Shown here: piece by piece, positions 54,255-64,000 of the stretch
Numbering within the stretch: the stretch's first letter is position 1
Layout of the letters: each line of letters opens with the position of its first letter
Made by a program: the position numbers and the translations under genes
The notes under the pieces: generated by a model
What the model was told of the DNA's origin: nothing
The model's input: only the letters and a program-made list of their open reading frames with translations
Databases searched by the model: none
DNA from: Crambe crambe
Lineage: Eukaryota; Porifera; Demospongiae; Poecilosclerida; Crambeidae
Assembly (NCBI GenBank): GCA_963924555.1
Contig: OZ004591.1
Coordinates: 3,906,001-3,970,000 of the forward strand
DNA length: 64,000 bases
Reading direction: 5' to 3'

Positions 54255-57073
54255 CTAGATAGCTATGTGAGTAGTGGTTTCTGAGTCAGATTCTTCTTCT
54301 GCTGTTTGTAGCCAAGTTATCATGGGTTTCATTTGCACCAAAAACACACTCTTTCCTTTCTGCAAGTGAGACTCGTTGTACCACTTCAAAATGGCTTGCT
54401 CTGTAATCACATCATCTAGAAAAATAGCCAACTATACTCTTTAACTGGGCAAAAAAAAAAAAAAAAAAGGAATGGCAGATTAGACTCACTCTTGTAGAAG
54501 TGAAGCACTATCTTGTGGAAGGATTTCATGAAGTTCATGTTGTCAAAGCAGTACTCTTGCATCTTCAGAAGTAGTGTGAGTTGAGGAGTGCCTTGCTCAC
54601 AGAATGGCAAGAACAATGGAGAGTACACCTACACAAGGATGCCATTTAAAGTTGGCGTTATGGGAGTGAAGCAGGCTGGGATTCCAACACTTTATGAGAC
54701 TCCTGAGCTCAAAGTTGGAGGATACAAAAAATTTGGATTACCCGCCGCACATCTGTGACCTAATTTTATTGACTCTCGTTTATTGGGGGCATGGTATCTG
54801 TTAGCTACAGACAACATGCATGTATGTAGCAGGTACGGTATGTGTGTGTGTGTACCTTGAGGTACTTCATGGCTTGTTCAGCAACAAGCTCCTCCTTCTT
54901 ATTCCACTCTACTGAACTCATTATGCATTGCCACAGCTGGAGAGGGAGAGGGAGATGAGGACGAGGGGGAGGAGAAGAGGAGGTGGGGGTGAGGACGAGG
55001 AGGAGAAGAGGAGGTGGGGGGTGAGGACGAGGGGGAGGAGAAGAGGGGAGACGAGGAGGTGGGGTGAGGACGAGGGGGGAGACAAGGAGGTGGGGGTGAG
55101 GAGGGGGAGGAGAAGAGGGGAGACAAGGAGGTGGGGGTGAGGAGGGGAGGAGAAGAGGGGAAACAAGGAGGTGGGGGTGAGGAGAAGAGGGGAGACAAGG
55201 AGGAGGGGAGATGAGGAGGAAGGGGGTGAGGAGGAGGGGAGGAGAAGAGGGGAGATGAGGAGGAGGGGAGGAGATGAAGAGAAAAGGTGAGGTGAGGGGG
55301 TGGATGTGAGGAGGAGGGAAGGAGAAAAATGGGATGAGAAGATGAGGTGAGGAGAAAGGAAACGGAGGAGAAAGGGAGAAAGAGAGACAGAGATAATGTT
55401 AAACACTCTCGATCCATTTAACAATGTAAGCACTGACCAGCACAGTGATGTCCACATTTCCTAAAGAAGTGCTGCTCATGTGCTGCTGACACTTGTCAAT
55501 GATCTCATCATTGCCGACCTCCTGGGAAATCATCTCCACCAGTTCTCTCCGCAGCTTCTTCTTGTACTGGATGTTCTCTTGAGCCTGTCTAAACTTCATA
55601 AGGACTTCAAGGTTATTCTCTTTAAAATGTTCATCAAAATGAAGAGGTGTTTGTTTAGTTGGGGGGAGCAGTTCCTATATATAAAGGAACAGAAATGAAG
55701 GGTGCCTGCTGAATTTAGGGAGGAGGAAAAATTTCTACATGAGGTTTGTGCATCAGTAGATGACCATGGCAGCTGTGTGGCAAAATGTTACACAGAACGC
55801 CTGAATCTACTTCTATTTAAAGGCTACTTTTTAAACATCAGCATCCAGCTGCTTTTACTAATTACCAAAAGTCTGTGCTCTATCCCAGCCTTCCGCAGAG
55901 CACTGCCAATGTGTGTGATGCCTTTCTCCTTGATCCAAGTTTGAAACATGATTGTAGCAAACTCCAGAGTCAGTCCTTCCTTCACAATAGTTTCTCCTCT
56001 GTAAATACGTGATAACAAACACTCACTGAACAGATTATCTCAAAGCAGACTTCTCAAAGCAGATTTCACTATCTTTTTGACAAAGCGATATATCACTTGG
56101 GAACTGTTTTGGTATAATTATGTCACAGTCCCATGCAGGTAGAAACAGAACAGAACACTAATTGTTCTTGTCCTTAATATCTTCACTCAAAACTTCTGTC
56201 ATGTGCTTTAGAAGTAAACATGAAGAAGTAAACACAAAGTAAGAGTTTCTACCTTGGACCATTATCATTATACTTACAACATGAGATGATTTTTGCATAA
56301 CAGGGAGTCCACATCGAGGGGTTCCGCCACATTATAATAATTTGAAACTCAAGGGCACTTTGTTACTATATCTTACGTTAGAAGGCTTAACAGAGCACTG
56401 GCTGTAATGAGGGTGTCCGATAAGCACAAGGCTGTAAAAATGGCCAGTGATCTCCGCTGTTCCTCATCGAAACCTTTCAAAAACTTCAATATCTTGGCCA
56501 TTTCTTCTTGCAAGGATTTCTGAAGATACTTGTACCGTTGCCTTACCAACTTTGTCATGACCTGAGGGCATTGAGGCATAAACATAACAGCAATATAAAA
56601 GAGGACGATTGTGTCCATGACATATACCTGAACATGCTCCTTCAACAGCTCCACCATTGGCTCGCAACTGAAGACACACACAGTAGCACGGACAGGTGAT
56701 TCTATTTTCCCACCAGGTGCCAGCTGCCCACCGGATATCAAGATGTCCAATAGAGGTTCAGCATATCGTCTGCAATAAAACCAACAAAGCTACCATAAAA
56801 TTCATTTGCATATTAGCCTCCTTTCACACAATCAATGTAAGCAAAAAAAAAATTTTTTTTTCTATAGGTTACTTATCAACTTGAACCTGAATTTCATTAT
56901 ACGAAGATATTTTAAACAAATTAGGCAACATTGTAGCACTTATTACAATGGAAATTGCACAAGCAAAGCAGGAGTGCCAGTAGGATTCAACAACTTTAGA
57001 CAGCTCTGAGAACTATTTGAAGTTGTACTGCTTCCTTAGTCTGGTGTCGCCAGCCCAGCTTTTCTTCTTTTTT

Positions 57074-57104
<31 letters not shown>

Positions 57105-57846
57105 ATGGGGAAGAAAAGTGGTCTGGGAACTCTAGCATCAACTACTTGTGACGCCCGCGTGCTCTCTCAAAAATGATTTGAATTGCAATATACATGCGTG
57201 TTGAATAATTTTCCGAAGCCAGTCGGTAGAATTGCGAACACATCGCCCTTGAAAATCGCTGATACAACTTCCAGCCGTTCAGGCTTCAGGCCAGGCATTC
57301 CTAGCTCTTTAAACATAGCTCTTGGTTACTTCTCCATAGCTCTAGCTCTGCCAACCTGGAATAAATCGTGGGTGTGTCTCGCCAACATTAATACTACTTC
57401 ACGTGACTGAATAGAGCAATCTGCAGCTATAGCTGCATACGCGGGCGACACAAGTAGTTGATGCTAGAGCTACCAAACCACTTTTCTTCCCCGTCCCCCC
57501 AAAAAAGAAGAAAAGCTGGGCTGGCGACGCCAGATTACTGCTTCCTGGTGTAGTCAGCGAGCTCAGTCAGTGCTCCCAAGTTGGAGCCTATGCTCTAGAG
57601 TTACTCTGTTCCCGAGATGACTTTATTTTACATTCACCTGTAGTCCATCTGAGCTCCTGAAGCATCCAAATACTTAGCTATCTCCTCCATGCTGCCATCT
57701 GTCTCGTTCATCCCAGTAATCAACTGCTCAGCAAATGAATTGGGGTCGTACTTCACCTTCTCATCCCTCTTACGGGTTTTGATCTTCTTGCCAGCTAGTG
57801 TGGGCAATTGCTCTTTCGTTGTTGTACCAGTGGGGTTTTGGGCCAT
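54255..57846 (-). CDS. BZW / 5MP, eIF5-mimic translation regulator (428 aa)
   Basis: Eight exons (57,638-57,846, 56,628-56,769, 56,377-56,561, 55,866-55,998, 55,438-55,674, 54,856-54,936, 54,490-54,628 and 54,255-54,415) are in frame and give 428 aa, near the ~419 aa of animal BZW1/2. The start MAQNPTG leads into [16 protein letters not shown], the family's hallmark N-terminus. The middle is helical ([28 protein letters not shown]). The C-terminal W2/HEAT domain (about 255-415) includes [18 protein letters not shown] and [18 protein letters not shown], and ends in an acidic EEESDSE box that in this family binds eIF2/eIF3. It competes with eIF5 and tightens start-codon choice. Introns hold a G-rich tract and a transposon. 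Confidence 0.95.
54944..55390. repeat. Purine-strand tract (GGGGAGGA)n in BZW intron 5
   Basis: About 450 bp of nearly pure G/A on the plus strand (C/T in the BZW transcript), made of degenerate aggaggggag units. It lies directly upstream of the exon 6 acceptor, so it forms an extreme pyrimidine tract in the pre-mRNA. The long Ser/Pro-rich or Glu/Gly/Arg-rich frames here are artefacts. Similar shorter purine tracts are in intron 2 of each enzyme copy. Confidence 0.9.
57036..57536. mobile_element. 501-bp long-TIR (Mutator-like) element with 9-bp TSD
   Basis: Flanked by ACTGCTTCC at 57,027-57,035 and 57,537-57,545. The ends are long imperfect inverted repeats of about 100 bp: CTGGYGTCGCCAGCCCAGC, a T/G-rich run, then GAAGAAAAGTGGT and CTAGCATCAACTACTTGTG, with the mirror image on the right. 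The left arm holds a run of about 30 G (57,076-57,105). Long TIRs with a 9-bp duplication point to the Mutator superfamily. It lies in intron 1 of BZW. Confidence 0.85.
57190..57330 (-). pseudogene. RecQ-like helicase fragment inside the long-TIR element
   Basis: On the minus strand an open segment reads [20 protein letters not shown] followed by [18 protein letters not shown]. This is the pre-motif and Walker A region (PTGFGK) of RecQ-family helicases. Only about 45 codons remain and the element has no transposase, so the fragment was probably captured or is the remnant of a helicase carried by the parent element. Confidence 0.65.
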
Positions 57847-58050
57847 TCTATACTCTAGTTCTGCACTTGTTGTGCAAGATAGTACACGTGGTTATCCATG
57901 TGACAGTCAGCTGTTTATTCGAATTGATCACGTGCAATGTATGAAAGGCGGGTTTTTTCAAAATTTCTCACACCGTCAAGAAGCTTATCAGCTGATCTAG
58001 ATCTGGCATCGTAAGCCAGTCAGCTAGCAGGCAGGGTAGGTAGTTAAACA
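57847..58050. promoter_or_regulatory. Divergent BZW / STIL promoter
   Basis: Only 204 bp separate the two start codons. The region contains two CACGTG E-boxes (57,885-57,890 and 57,929-57,934). Both 5' UTRs must be short or spliced. Start sites are inferred. Confidence 0.65.
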
Positions 58051-58647
58051 ATGACGAATTGGCAATTCACTTTTCCTTCCTCCAGGACATGTCTATGGTG
58101 AGTCATTAAAAACAATAAAATCAAAATAATTCCTATTTTTTTTCCTCTTAATAACAGGGACAATACCCCTTTAGGGAAGGCTAGCAATTTCACCCTGGCT
58201 AAAAATGGCTGGCTTGTGGTTCAGTTTTCACCATCTGCTCTTCAGTTAGCCCTCCATCATAAATCTAACAGTTCAAAGACGCTGGACTGTTTTCTCATAG
58301 CAACATCATGGATAGATGAAGGTGAGTGGATCCTCCTTCACTGGAGTTGGTAGCATGTAAGCATACATACTAGTACATGGCACATGCATGAGGTTTGGTA
58401 TAATCTCGGTATACATGTACATGTAATACTATACTGGGACTCTGTATTCATAACGTTGATGATCCTTACCAGATATAACTTGTAATATCTCCCCTATTAC
58501 GACATCACTTTTTTTCAAAAGCTGAAAAGATTATTCTGGAGGTGAACAGGTTCGATCCAGGATCCTTTAGCAAGAACAAGTCAGAGATAAATCCTACCTC
58601 GCTTATCCCTGGTGATATTGCTGCAAGAACACAGGTACAATCACGTG

Positions 58648-58721
<74 letters not shown>

Positions 58722-61700
58722 ATACAATGATAAATGATTTTGTCACAGCATGAATTTTAATCCTTGTACACCCAGGTTGTGATTGGGGCACATCCTGACT
58801 CGAAATACTTAACACACAATCTCAAGAACCTCCAGGAGACCCTTCATAAGCAAAACCACCTTCTCTCTCTCCATCCCACTTCGACCTTTGATCTCTCTCA
58901 TTTGTTATCCCTCAGAGTCCACTGTAGCCACTCCCACACAGGCACCATCACCATCCGATGTGGGTGTGTCATGCCTTCCTTTATTTACCAAGCCACACCC
59001 ATCAGGCCAATACCAATCATTCCAACAGCACTTGCAAAGAATTTAAGTGGGCCTCTGTCAATATCGGAGGTGCAAGGGAGAATCAAGCATGGGTACATCA
59101 CTATGGAGTCGGCAAGGAAACTGGTATTATTGCTGCACTCTGACCCCAAAGTTGCATCTCTACCTTTAGTAGGCGTGTAAGTTGAACCAGGTTTGTTTGG
59201 GGGGGATTGATGGACTCCAGAGTTGATGGAATTGAACAGAAATCTAGCTGCAAGTCTGCCTATTCTTGCACTTTTTAAGTGTCGACCTGCAATAAAAATC
59301 TGGGTAGTTAGGGTGTAGGGGTGTGCAGAGCTAGAAATAAGATGCTCATCATTATGGTTGGACATTCAGTATCCTGTAATGCTTAAAACTTTGAAATTTT
59401 GGTCGATCATTTGGCCAATGACCAAGCAGTTATTTTAGCTCTGGTGTGAATCTAAAATTTTAAAAGGAGAGGGTATTTGTTCCCTCTGTACTCCCTCAGT
59501 ATGTTATGTGAGTGGTTTCCCATCCCCTAGTGAACAATATCTTAACATAATGTTGCAATTTTGGTTCTCCAGATGGGTGAGTGGTGTGATTACAGTCCAT
59601 CATCCACTAGTTTGGGCTGCCTGTGTGACCTATATCCACTCGGCTGGACTTACGGATCGAGTGTGGGGTGAGGGGGACACCTTTGTGGTGTTGGTGTACT
59701 GCAAGGGACAGACCCAACCCTCCTTCTGGGAGTGTCGGCTCAGTGACAATCTACTGGGGAGGAAGGAAGATACACCTCCATTTGAGATCAGCACTGGAGA
59801 AGTGGACATTCAGTTCCAAAAGGTAAGAGACCAACCATACAGTGGATGTGGACTCATCAAGAAAGGTGTCCTCAGTATAGTAATGCATAGCTGCCTGGGA
59901 TACACAAAGGTATGTATCCTAGGGAGTTCCATCATTTTAATATTTGTAGGCATACATAATGGTACCTCTCATATAAGATGTCATGATTAGAGAGTTAATA
60001 ACTCCACGTTGAGCATTTTGCCTGGACATTTCCATACTTTAGTTGTCATCTCCTCCTCCCCTCCAACTCCTCTTCCTCCTTCTTCCCCTTCTAACTCCTC
60101 TTCCCTCCCCCTTCCAATTCCTCCTCCTCTTCCTCCCGTCCTCCTCCACCTCTTCTCCTGATGTAATGTTATTTTAACTTTCTTTGTGAAGATTTCGTCT
60201 GATCCTATCCGAGTGGACCTCTATCCTGCTCGGGAGTCCACAGCACTGCACACTCTGATGGAGACCGCCCTCTCCTTGACTCCCTCCAAGCAGGAGCACC
60301 ACCCTCCTCCACTCACTCTCCCCACGGCCAGTGCTAGCGCTCCTCCCACGACAAAACTGGATGTGTCGCTGGATTCCCCCCAACCCTCTCCACTCCCCAC
60401 ACCCACACAAGTATGTGGACCCAGTATCCTTGTACATAGTCGTACCCTCAATCCTCTGTCCCTTTGCTCGCTTTATTCTTATTCACACAGGTGTGCTTTT
60501 ATAAGGTGTACTCTTTTCCCTTAATTCACTCACAACAGTGTATTCAATGTAGACCATTATTGTACAACCAAATATCCCTGTGCTCTATAACCCATGTACT
60601 CTGTTCCTATTGTACCAGGGAGAGACTTATTGATGCATGTACTGTATGCAGGTCCCCCAAAGGGTTGCTAGGGACAGAAATCTCTCTGTGATTTCCTCTT
60701 TTAGCATCTTGGACCGTTCCAGTAGTGCTGGAGGAGGAAGCAATGAGGAGAACTTTAGTGTTAGTGCCGTTACAATGGACGGTGTCGCCTGTCACCCTCG
60801 TCCTCCTCCTCGTCCCTCTTCCTCCCCTCACCATGAGCAGGAGGGTACGAGGGAGGGGTACTCCCCCTATCCAAGCAGCTCCAATGGAACCAGTGGAAAC
60901 TTCAGTCACAGGGTGCTTTCTAGTCACCTTTCTTCTTCCTCTCCTCATCATGAGCAAGACGGTAAGAAGGAACGGTCCTTAGCTGCTACAAACCATGGAA
61001 TCAAGTCCTCCCCAATCGTCAGCTCTTCACAGCAGACCACACCCACGACTTCTAATGCTCCTCTAGTCTCACCAAACACAGTCCTACAGCAGCACCAGTT
61101 TCAGGCAATAATGGAACAGGTTAGGCATAGTGACTTCTTTCCATGCATAGTTGTGTAGCATGCTACATACATAGCTGGAGCAGTAAAGGAAAATCTTTTT
61201 CTCAGGTATGAGAAAAAGATGACCAGAATGCCAAGGCTGTCATTGTATACTGAAATACTCCATTTGCTGAGGAATTTAATATTAATCCATTTTCTCTGTT
61301 GGTATGAAGAAAAGGATGCCTATTGGATGTCAATGAGATTCTACATATGTGACAGTCGAGGGTAGAAATCAAACTTTATTCACGCTTTCTACTTTTGAAA
61401 AAAAAAGTTCGAAAGGCAGAAAATTGTATTGTAGAGCATCAGTCATGACAAAAGGAAACTTTGACTAAAACGTGAATAAAGTTTGATTTCTACCCTCGAC
61501 TGTCACATTTGCTGTTTAGAAATGGGAAGAGGGGAGCCCCTTTAATATTAAACCATCTCACCATACTAATTTGCTAGAGGGGAGCCCCTTTAATATTAAT
61601 CCATCTCACCATACTAATTTGCTAGAGGGGAGCCCCTTTAATATTAATCCATCTCACCATACTAATTTGCTAGAGGGGAGCCCCTTTAATATTACTAATT

Positions 61701-63745
61701 TGCATTTACAGATAAACAACTTTTATCAAACATTGGGTTCCGGTGCACCAGTGACTGCATCCCCTGTCACTCCCACTGCTGAAGCTACGACTAACACTGG
61801 AGTCAGCCTCTATGAGCCACACCCATCTACCACACCCACAGGACCCTCCCTCCAATGCTCCAGTGATGAGGAAGAAGATCCTTGTGTGGAGACAGACCTA
61901 AGTGTAAGAACTGCCGCCATCAGTCAATTCTCTCACAACTCTTCCAACATGCTTCTAGATCTCCAAAGTTTCGGTAAGATTAGCTACCATAGTAATACAG
62001 CGAACCTCTCTTAGTGAACTCTATATTTTCAGAACTTTTCTATTTGGGACATTTTTCAAGGAGGCACCATACTGCTAGCTGGTCAATATAGAAGTTCCAC
62101 ATAGAGCATAGTTTCAATGAGACCCTAGTAGTAATAATAAGATCTCTTGAAACTTCCATTACTAAAATGTGTCTATGACTGGCAAGAATGTATTAGACAG
62201 TGTCTAATCTGATACTTTTTACAGCCCAAAAGTGTCCACAAAAAATCATATAGATACGCTTCCGTTGCAGGGCAATCATCCTCTTTTGCTCACTCGCAGA
62301 GTTTTGGAGAAAGTGTGAGCGTGTCTGCCTCTGATAACTTTCCCAACCTTCCTTTCCAGGACCAAGATCAGCAGCTCCCCACTGAGGACTTGCTGGCCAA
62401 GGTGATGGAAGTGGTCCATCAATTACAGCCTTCAAAACAAAGCTCGCCCATTCAACAGTCACCTTCCAAAGAGGACAGCTCAAAATATCCCATCCCAACT
62501 CACTCTGCTTCAAATTCAGTTAATGGTTATCAATCGTGCACAAAGGCTGTTTCAGGAAAGAGCAGTTTGAATGCTTCTAGACATGTTCTCAGCAGGTCAG
62601 CTAAAGACGTTTCTAGTCATAGCTGCTTGGGAGATGACAGGCTTAGTGATAAAACTCCTACACCACCTCGTGATAGGCATTCAAACTCACCCTATAATTC
62701 AGGGGGATCAACTCCAACTGGGAACACGCCTTATAAGGTGACCACTCCAACTCTCTCGGCTGGACATGCCTCCATCCCAACCCACGATTTGAGAGAATCC
62801 ACTTCAGCTGGACACACCTTCATCCCTGCCCATGATACCTCAGCTGGACACACACACGCCGCCTCCATCCCAACCCATGATGTAAGGGGACTTACCTCAG
62901 CTGGACCTCCATCACATACTAAAACTCTCTCTTCATCTCATCCTACCAACCCTATTGGACACACCCCTTATGAAACGGCACTTCCATCTCATGAAAAGTG
63001 GGAATCCAATCCACATGGACATTCTCCTTATTCCCCACTACCCTTTTCAGTACCTTATAGTACCCGAGATGGCCATGTGTGTTGTCACCTGCACCCTGAA
63101 GTGCTTCATCGGCAGTATTGTCCAGATATCTCCATGCTTCCAGTGCCTCGCATCATGTGTCCTGTTAATGGGGAGAGTGTGTTGTTTAATGGGACAATGG
63201 GTAGTGAATACTCTATGGATGAAGACCTCCACCTGGCCGATACTATAGACCAGAAGTACCTTGGTTTGGGTGTGCATGCCAATAGAAATCACACTAGTGA
63301 TGAAGGTGACCAGTGGAGAGTTCCAGAAGGTAAATCTATAATTATTGTGCTACAGTAGAACCTCTGAATAATGGGATTGTTTGTAAAGAGGTTTTGTATG
63401 TAGAGAAGGTGCCTTTTGTCCTTTGTTGAGAGGTTTGGAAGTGTCTTAACTTTCCAGCTGTGTTGAATGTTTGATAGTGGCTTCCAGTTAACAGAGTCAA
63501 CACTTGACTCAATATTGTGTTATTGTTATAACCTTTCAGATCACAATGGTCACAGTGTCAACCAGACACTGGCTAATGTCAGCATGGCTACTTATAAGTA
63601 CCTGCAAAGACACAACCTACTACCTACCAAACAGGCAGGTGCTGCTGCAACCATGCCATCTGTACAGGAAGAGAATGAACCTGGACCTAATCATATTCTA
63701 GATAAGAATTTCTACATTCTGAAAACTCGTCCTAGATTACCATAA
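58051..63745 (+). CDS. STIL: STIL centriolar assembly protein (1062 aa)
   Basis: Ten exons: 58,051-58,097, 58,158-58,321, 58,522-58,634, 58,776-59,176, 59,573-59,822, 60,192-60,410, 60,652-61,119, 61,712-61,973, 62,271-63,329 and 63,540-63,745, in frame throughout. STIL (Ana2/SAS-5) links PLK4 to SAS-6 during centriole duplication. The N-terminal domain has the STIL hallmarks VNRFDPG, PIRPIPIIPTALAKNLSG, VQGRIKHGYITME and HSDPKVASLPLVGV. A short coiled coil spans the exon 7/8 junction (QFQAIMEQ-INNFYQTL, about 547-562), where PLK4 binding is expected. The C-terminal STAN motif is NVSMATYKYLQRHNLL (about 1007-1022). A long Ser/Pro/Thr/His-rich linker with PTHD repeats lies between them. Exon 9 was started at 62,271 because only that acceptor keeps frame. 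Confidence 0.93.
58651..58721. repeat. (CT)n microsatellite in STIL intron 3
   Basis: About 35 CT units in the sense strand, between exon 3 and exon 4, about 55 bp before the acceptor. The open poly-Ser/Leu frame is spurious. Confidence 0.95.
61347..61508. mobile_element. 162-bp hairpin MITE
   Basis: Two 38-bp arms starting ATGTGACAGTCGAGGG and ending CCCTCGACTGTCACAT are perfect reverse complements around an ~86-base loop. No target duplication is clear. It is non-coding and sits in STIL intron 7. Confidence 0.85.
61529..61711. repeat. 48-bp minisatellite reaching the STIL exon 8 acceptor
   Basis: Three full 48-bp units start at 61,529, 61,577 and 61,625, with a fourth, shortened unit at 61,673. 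The shortened unit runs straight into the exon 8 acceptor (tttgcatttacag). Because 48 is a multiple of three, the plus strand stays open as a 16-residue repeat (LEGSPFNINPSHHTNL) in frame with exon 8. Confidence 0.9.
63352..63470. mobile_element. Possible pogo-like MITE fragment in STIL intron 9
   Basis: The segment starts tacagtagaacctctgaata and contains agaggtttt and gagaggtttgg motifs, like the pogo-type MITE ends in the enzyme introns. A similar aacctctctta start is at about 62,000. The right end is not clear. Confidence 0.45.
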
Positions 63746-64000
63746 TTTTTTGATGTACATGAAGTGCGCATGTGCATTTTACCATCAACCTAAAATGAAC
63801 CTTGAATCGTGTTGGTCACGTGACGGGCATGAACTGTACGTGTTTACAGTGTAAGCTGGATTGTACTATTGTTCAGAACTACACAGCCAACCTACAATAG
63901 CCCCAGCCTCGAGGCGCTAGGCTCTCTTAGCATATAACCGCGCATGCGTGGTTACCCGGCCCCGCCTTAGCTTAGTCTAGCTCGCGCGAGCGACCCTTTA
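63746..64000. promoter_or_regulatory. Downstream flank with palindromic E-box
   Basis: After the STIL stop there is GTCACGTGAC (63,815-63,824), the same CACGTG core found at both divergent promoters in this window. A near-palindrome (aaccgcgcatgcgtggtt, about 63,938-63,955) follows. This could be the start of another gene's promoter beyond the edge; no exon is visible. Confidence 0.4.

Larger units (their letters stand above)
61120..61711. other. STIL intron 7 (repeat-rich)
   Basis: Intron between the two coiled-coil exons. It contains a 162-bp hairpin element and a 48-bp minisatellite (listed separately). Otherwise it shows two imperfect copies of an aaggatgcc/aaaaagatgacc-type segment and nothing coding. 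Confidence 0.7.

Noticed and set aside
54899-55457. 170-codon Ser/Pro-rich frames and their complement in the BZW intron
   Set aside because: They consist of a degenerate GGGGAGGA tract; the composition comes from the simple repeat.
59508-59990. 160-codon frame as a separate gene
   Set aside because: Its central part is STIL exon 5 (59,573-59,822); the ends are intron.

Overview
The window reads as genomic DNA of an early-branching animal, most likely a demosponge (an Amphimedon-like genome is my best guess). It is AT-rich. Its genes have short GT-AG introns. It holds animal-specific genes (STIL, BZW/5MP, an SLC25A14/A30-type carrier, the TRIM2/3/71 architecture) next to a beta-helix/multi-TM receptor-like family and a D-cysteine desulfhydrase/ACC-deaminase family. 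The species is inference from gene content only.

Left half (1-36,215): mitochondrial elongation factor G1 (GFM1) is on the minus strand. Exons 1-4 lie at 35,504-36,215. The next exon in protein order lies at 686-948, and both ends are in phase 0. The roughly 34.6 kb between them reads as one GFM1 intron holding a whole gene array: five intact intronless TRIM-NHL genes (about 733-742 aa), one multiply broken copy (19.5-21.7 kb), scattered TRIM fragments, a possible two-exon NHL-only chimera (12,090-13,040), and on the opposite strand a 1226-aa beta-helix/multi-pass membrane protein (23,677-27,357). The TRIM copies are mosaics of one another, their flanks are duplicated, and one block is inverted between related pseudogene units.

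Middle (36.2-40.1 kb): a divergent promoter with a palindromic pair of CACGTG boxes separates GFM1 from ribosomal protein eL33 (RPL35A). A ten-exon mitochondrial carrier gene follows.

Right (40.1-54.2 kb): three tandem nine-exon copies of a PLP enzyme (DCD/ACC-deaminase family), repeating every 3.8-3.95 kb on the minus strand. Copies A and B carry relics of the last exon of the neighbouring BZW gene, so copy C is in the ancestral position. The copies differ by a leader frameshift (B), minisatellites grown from an exon-intron junction, and transposon insertions in C (a 458-bp MITE and a ~2 kb element with a P/THAP9-like transposase relic).

Far right (54.2-64 kb): BZW/5MP (eight exons, minus) and STIL (ten exons, plus) are divergent and 204 bp apart. 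A BZW intron carries a 501-bp long-TIR element with a RecQ-like helicase fragment inside. Exon coordinates were placed by eye from splice consensus, reading frame and remembered family alignments; no search was run.
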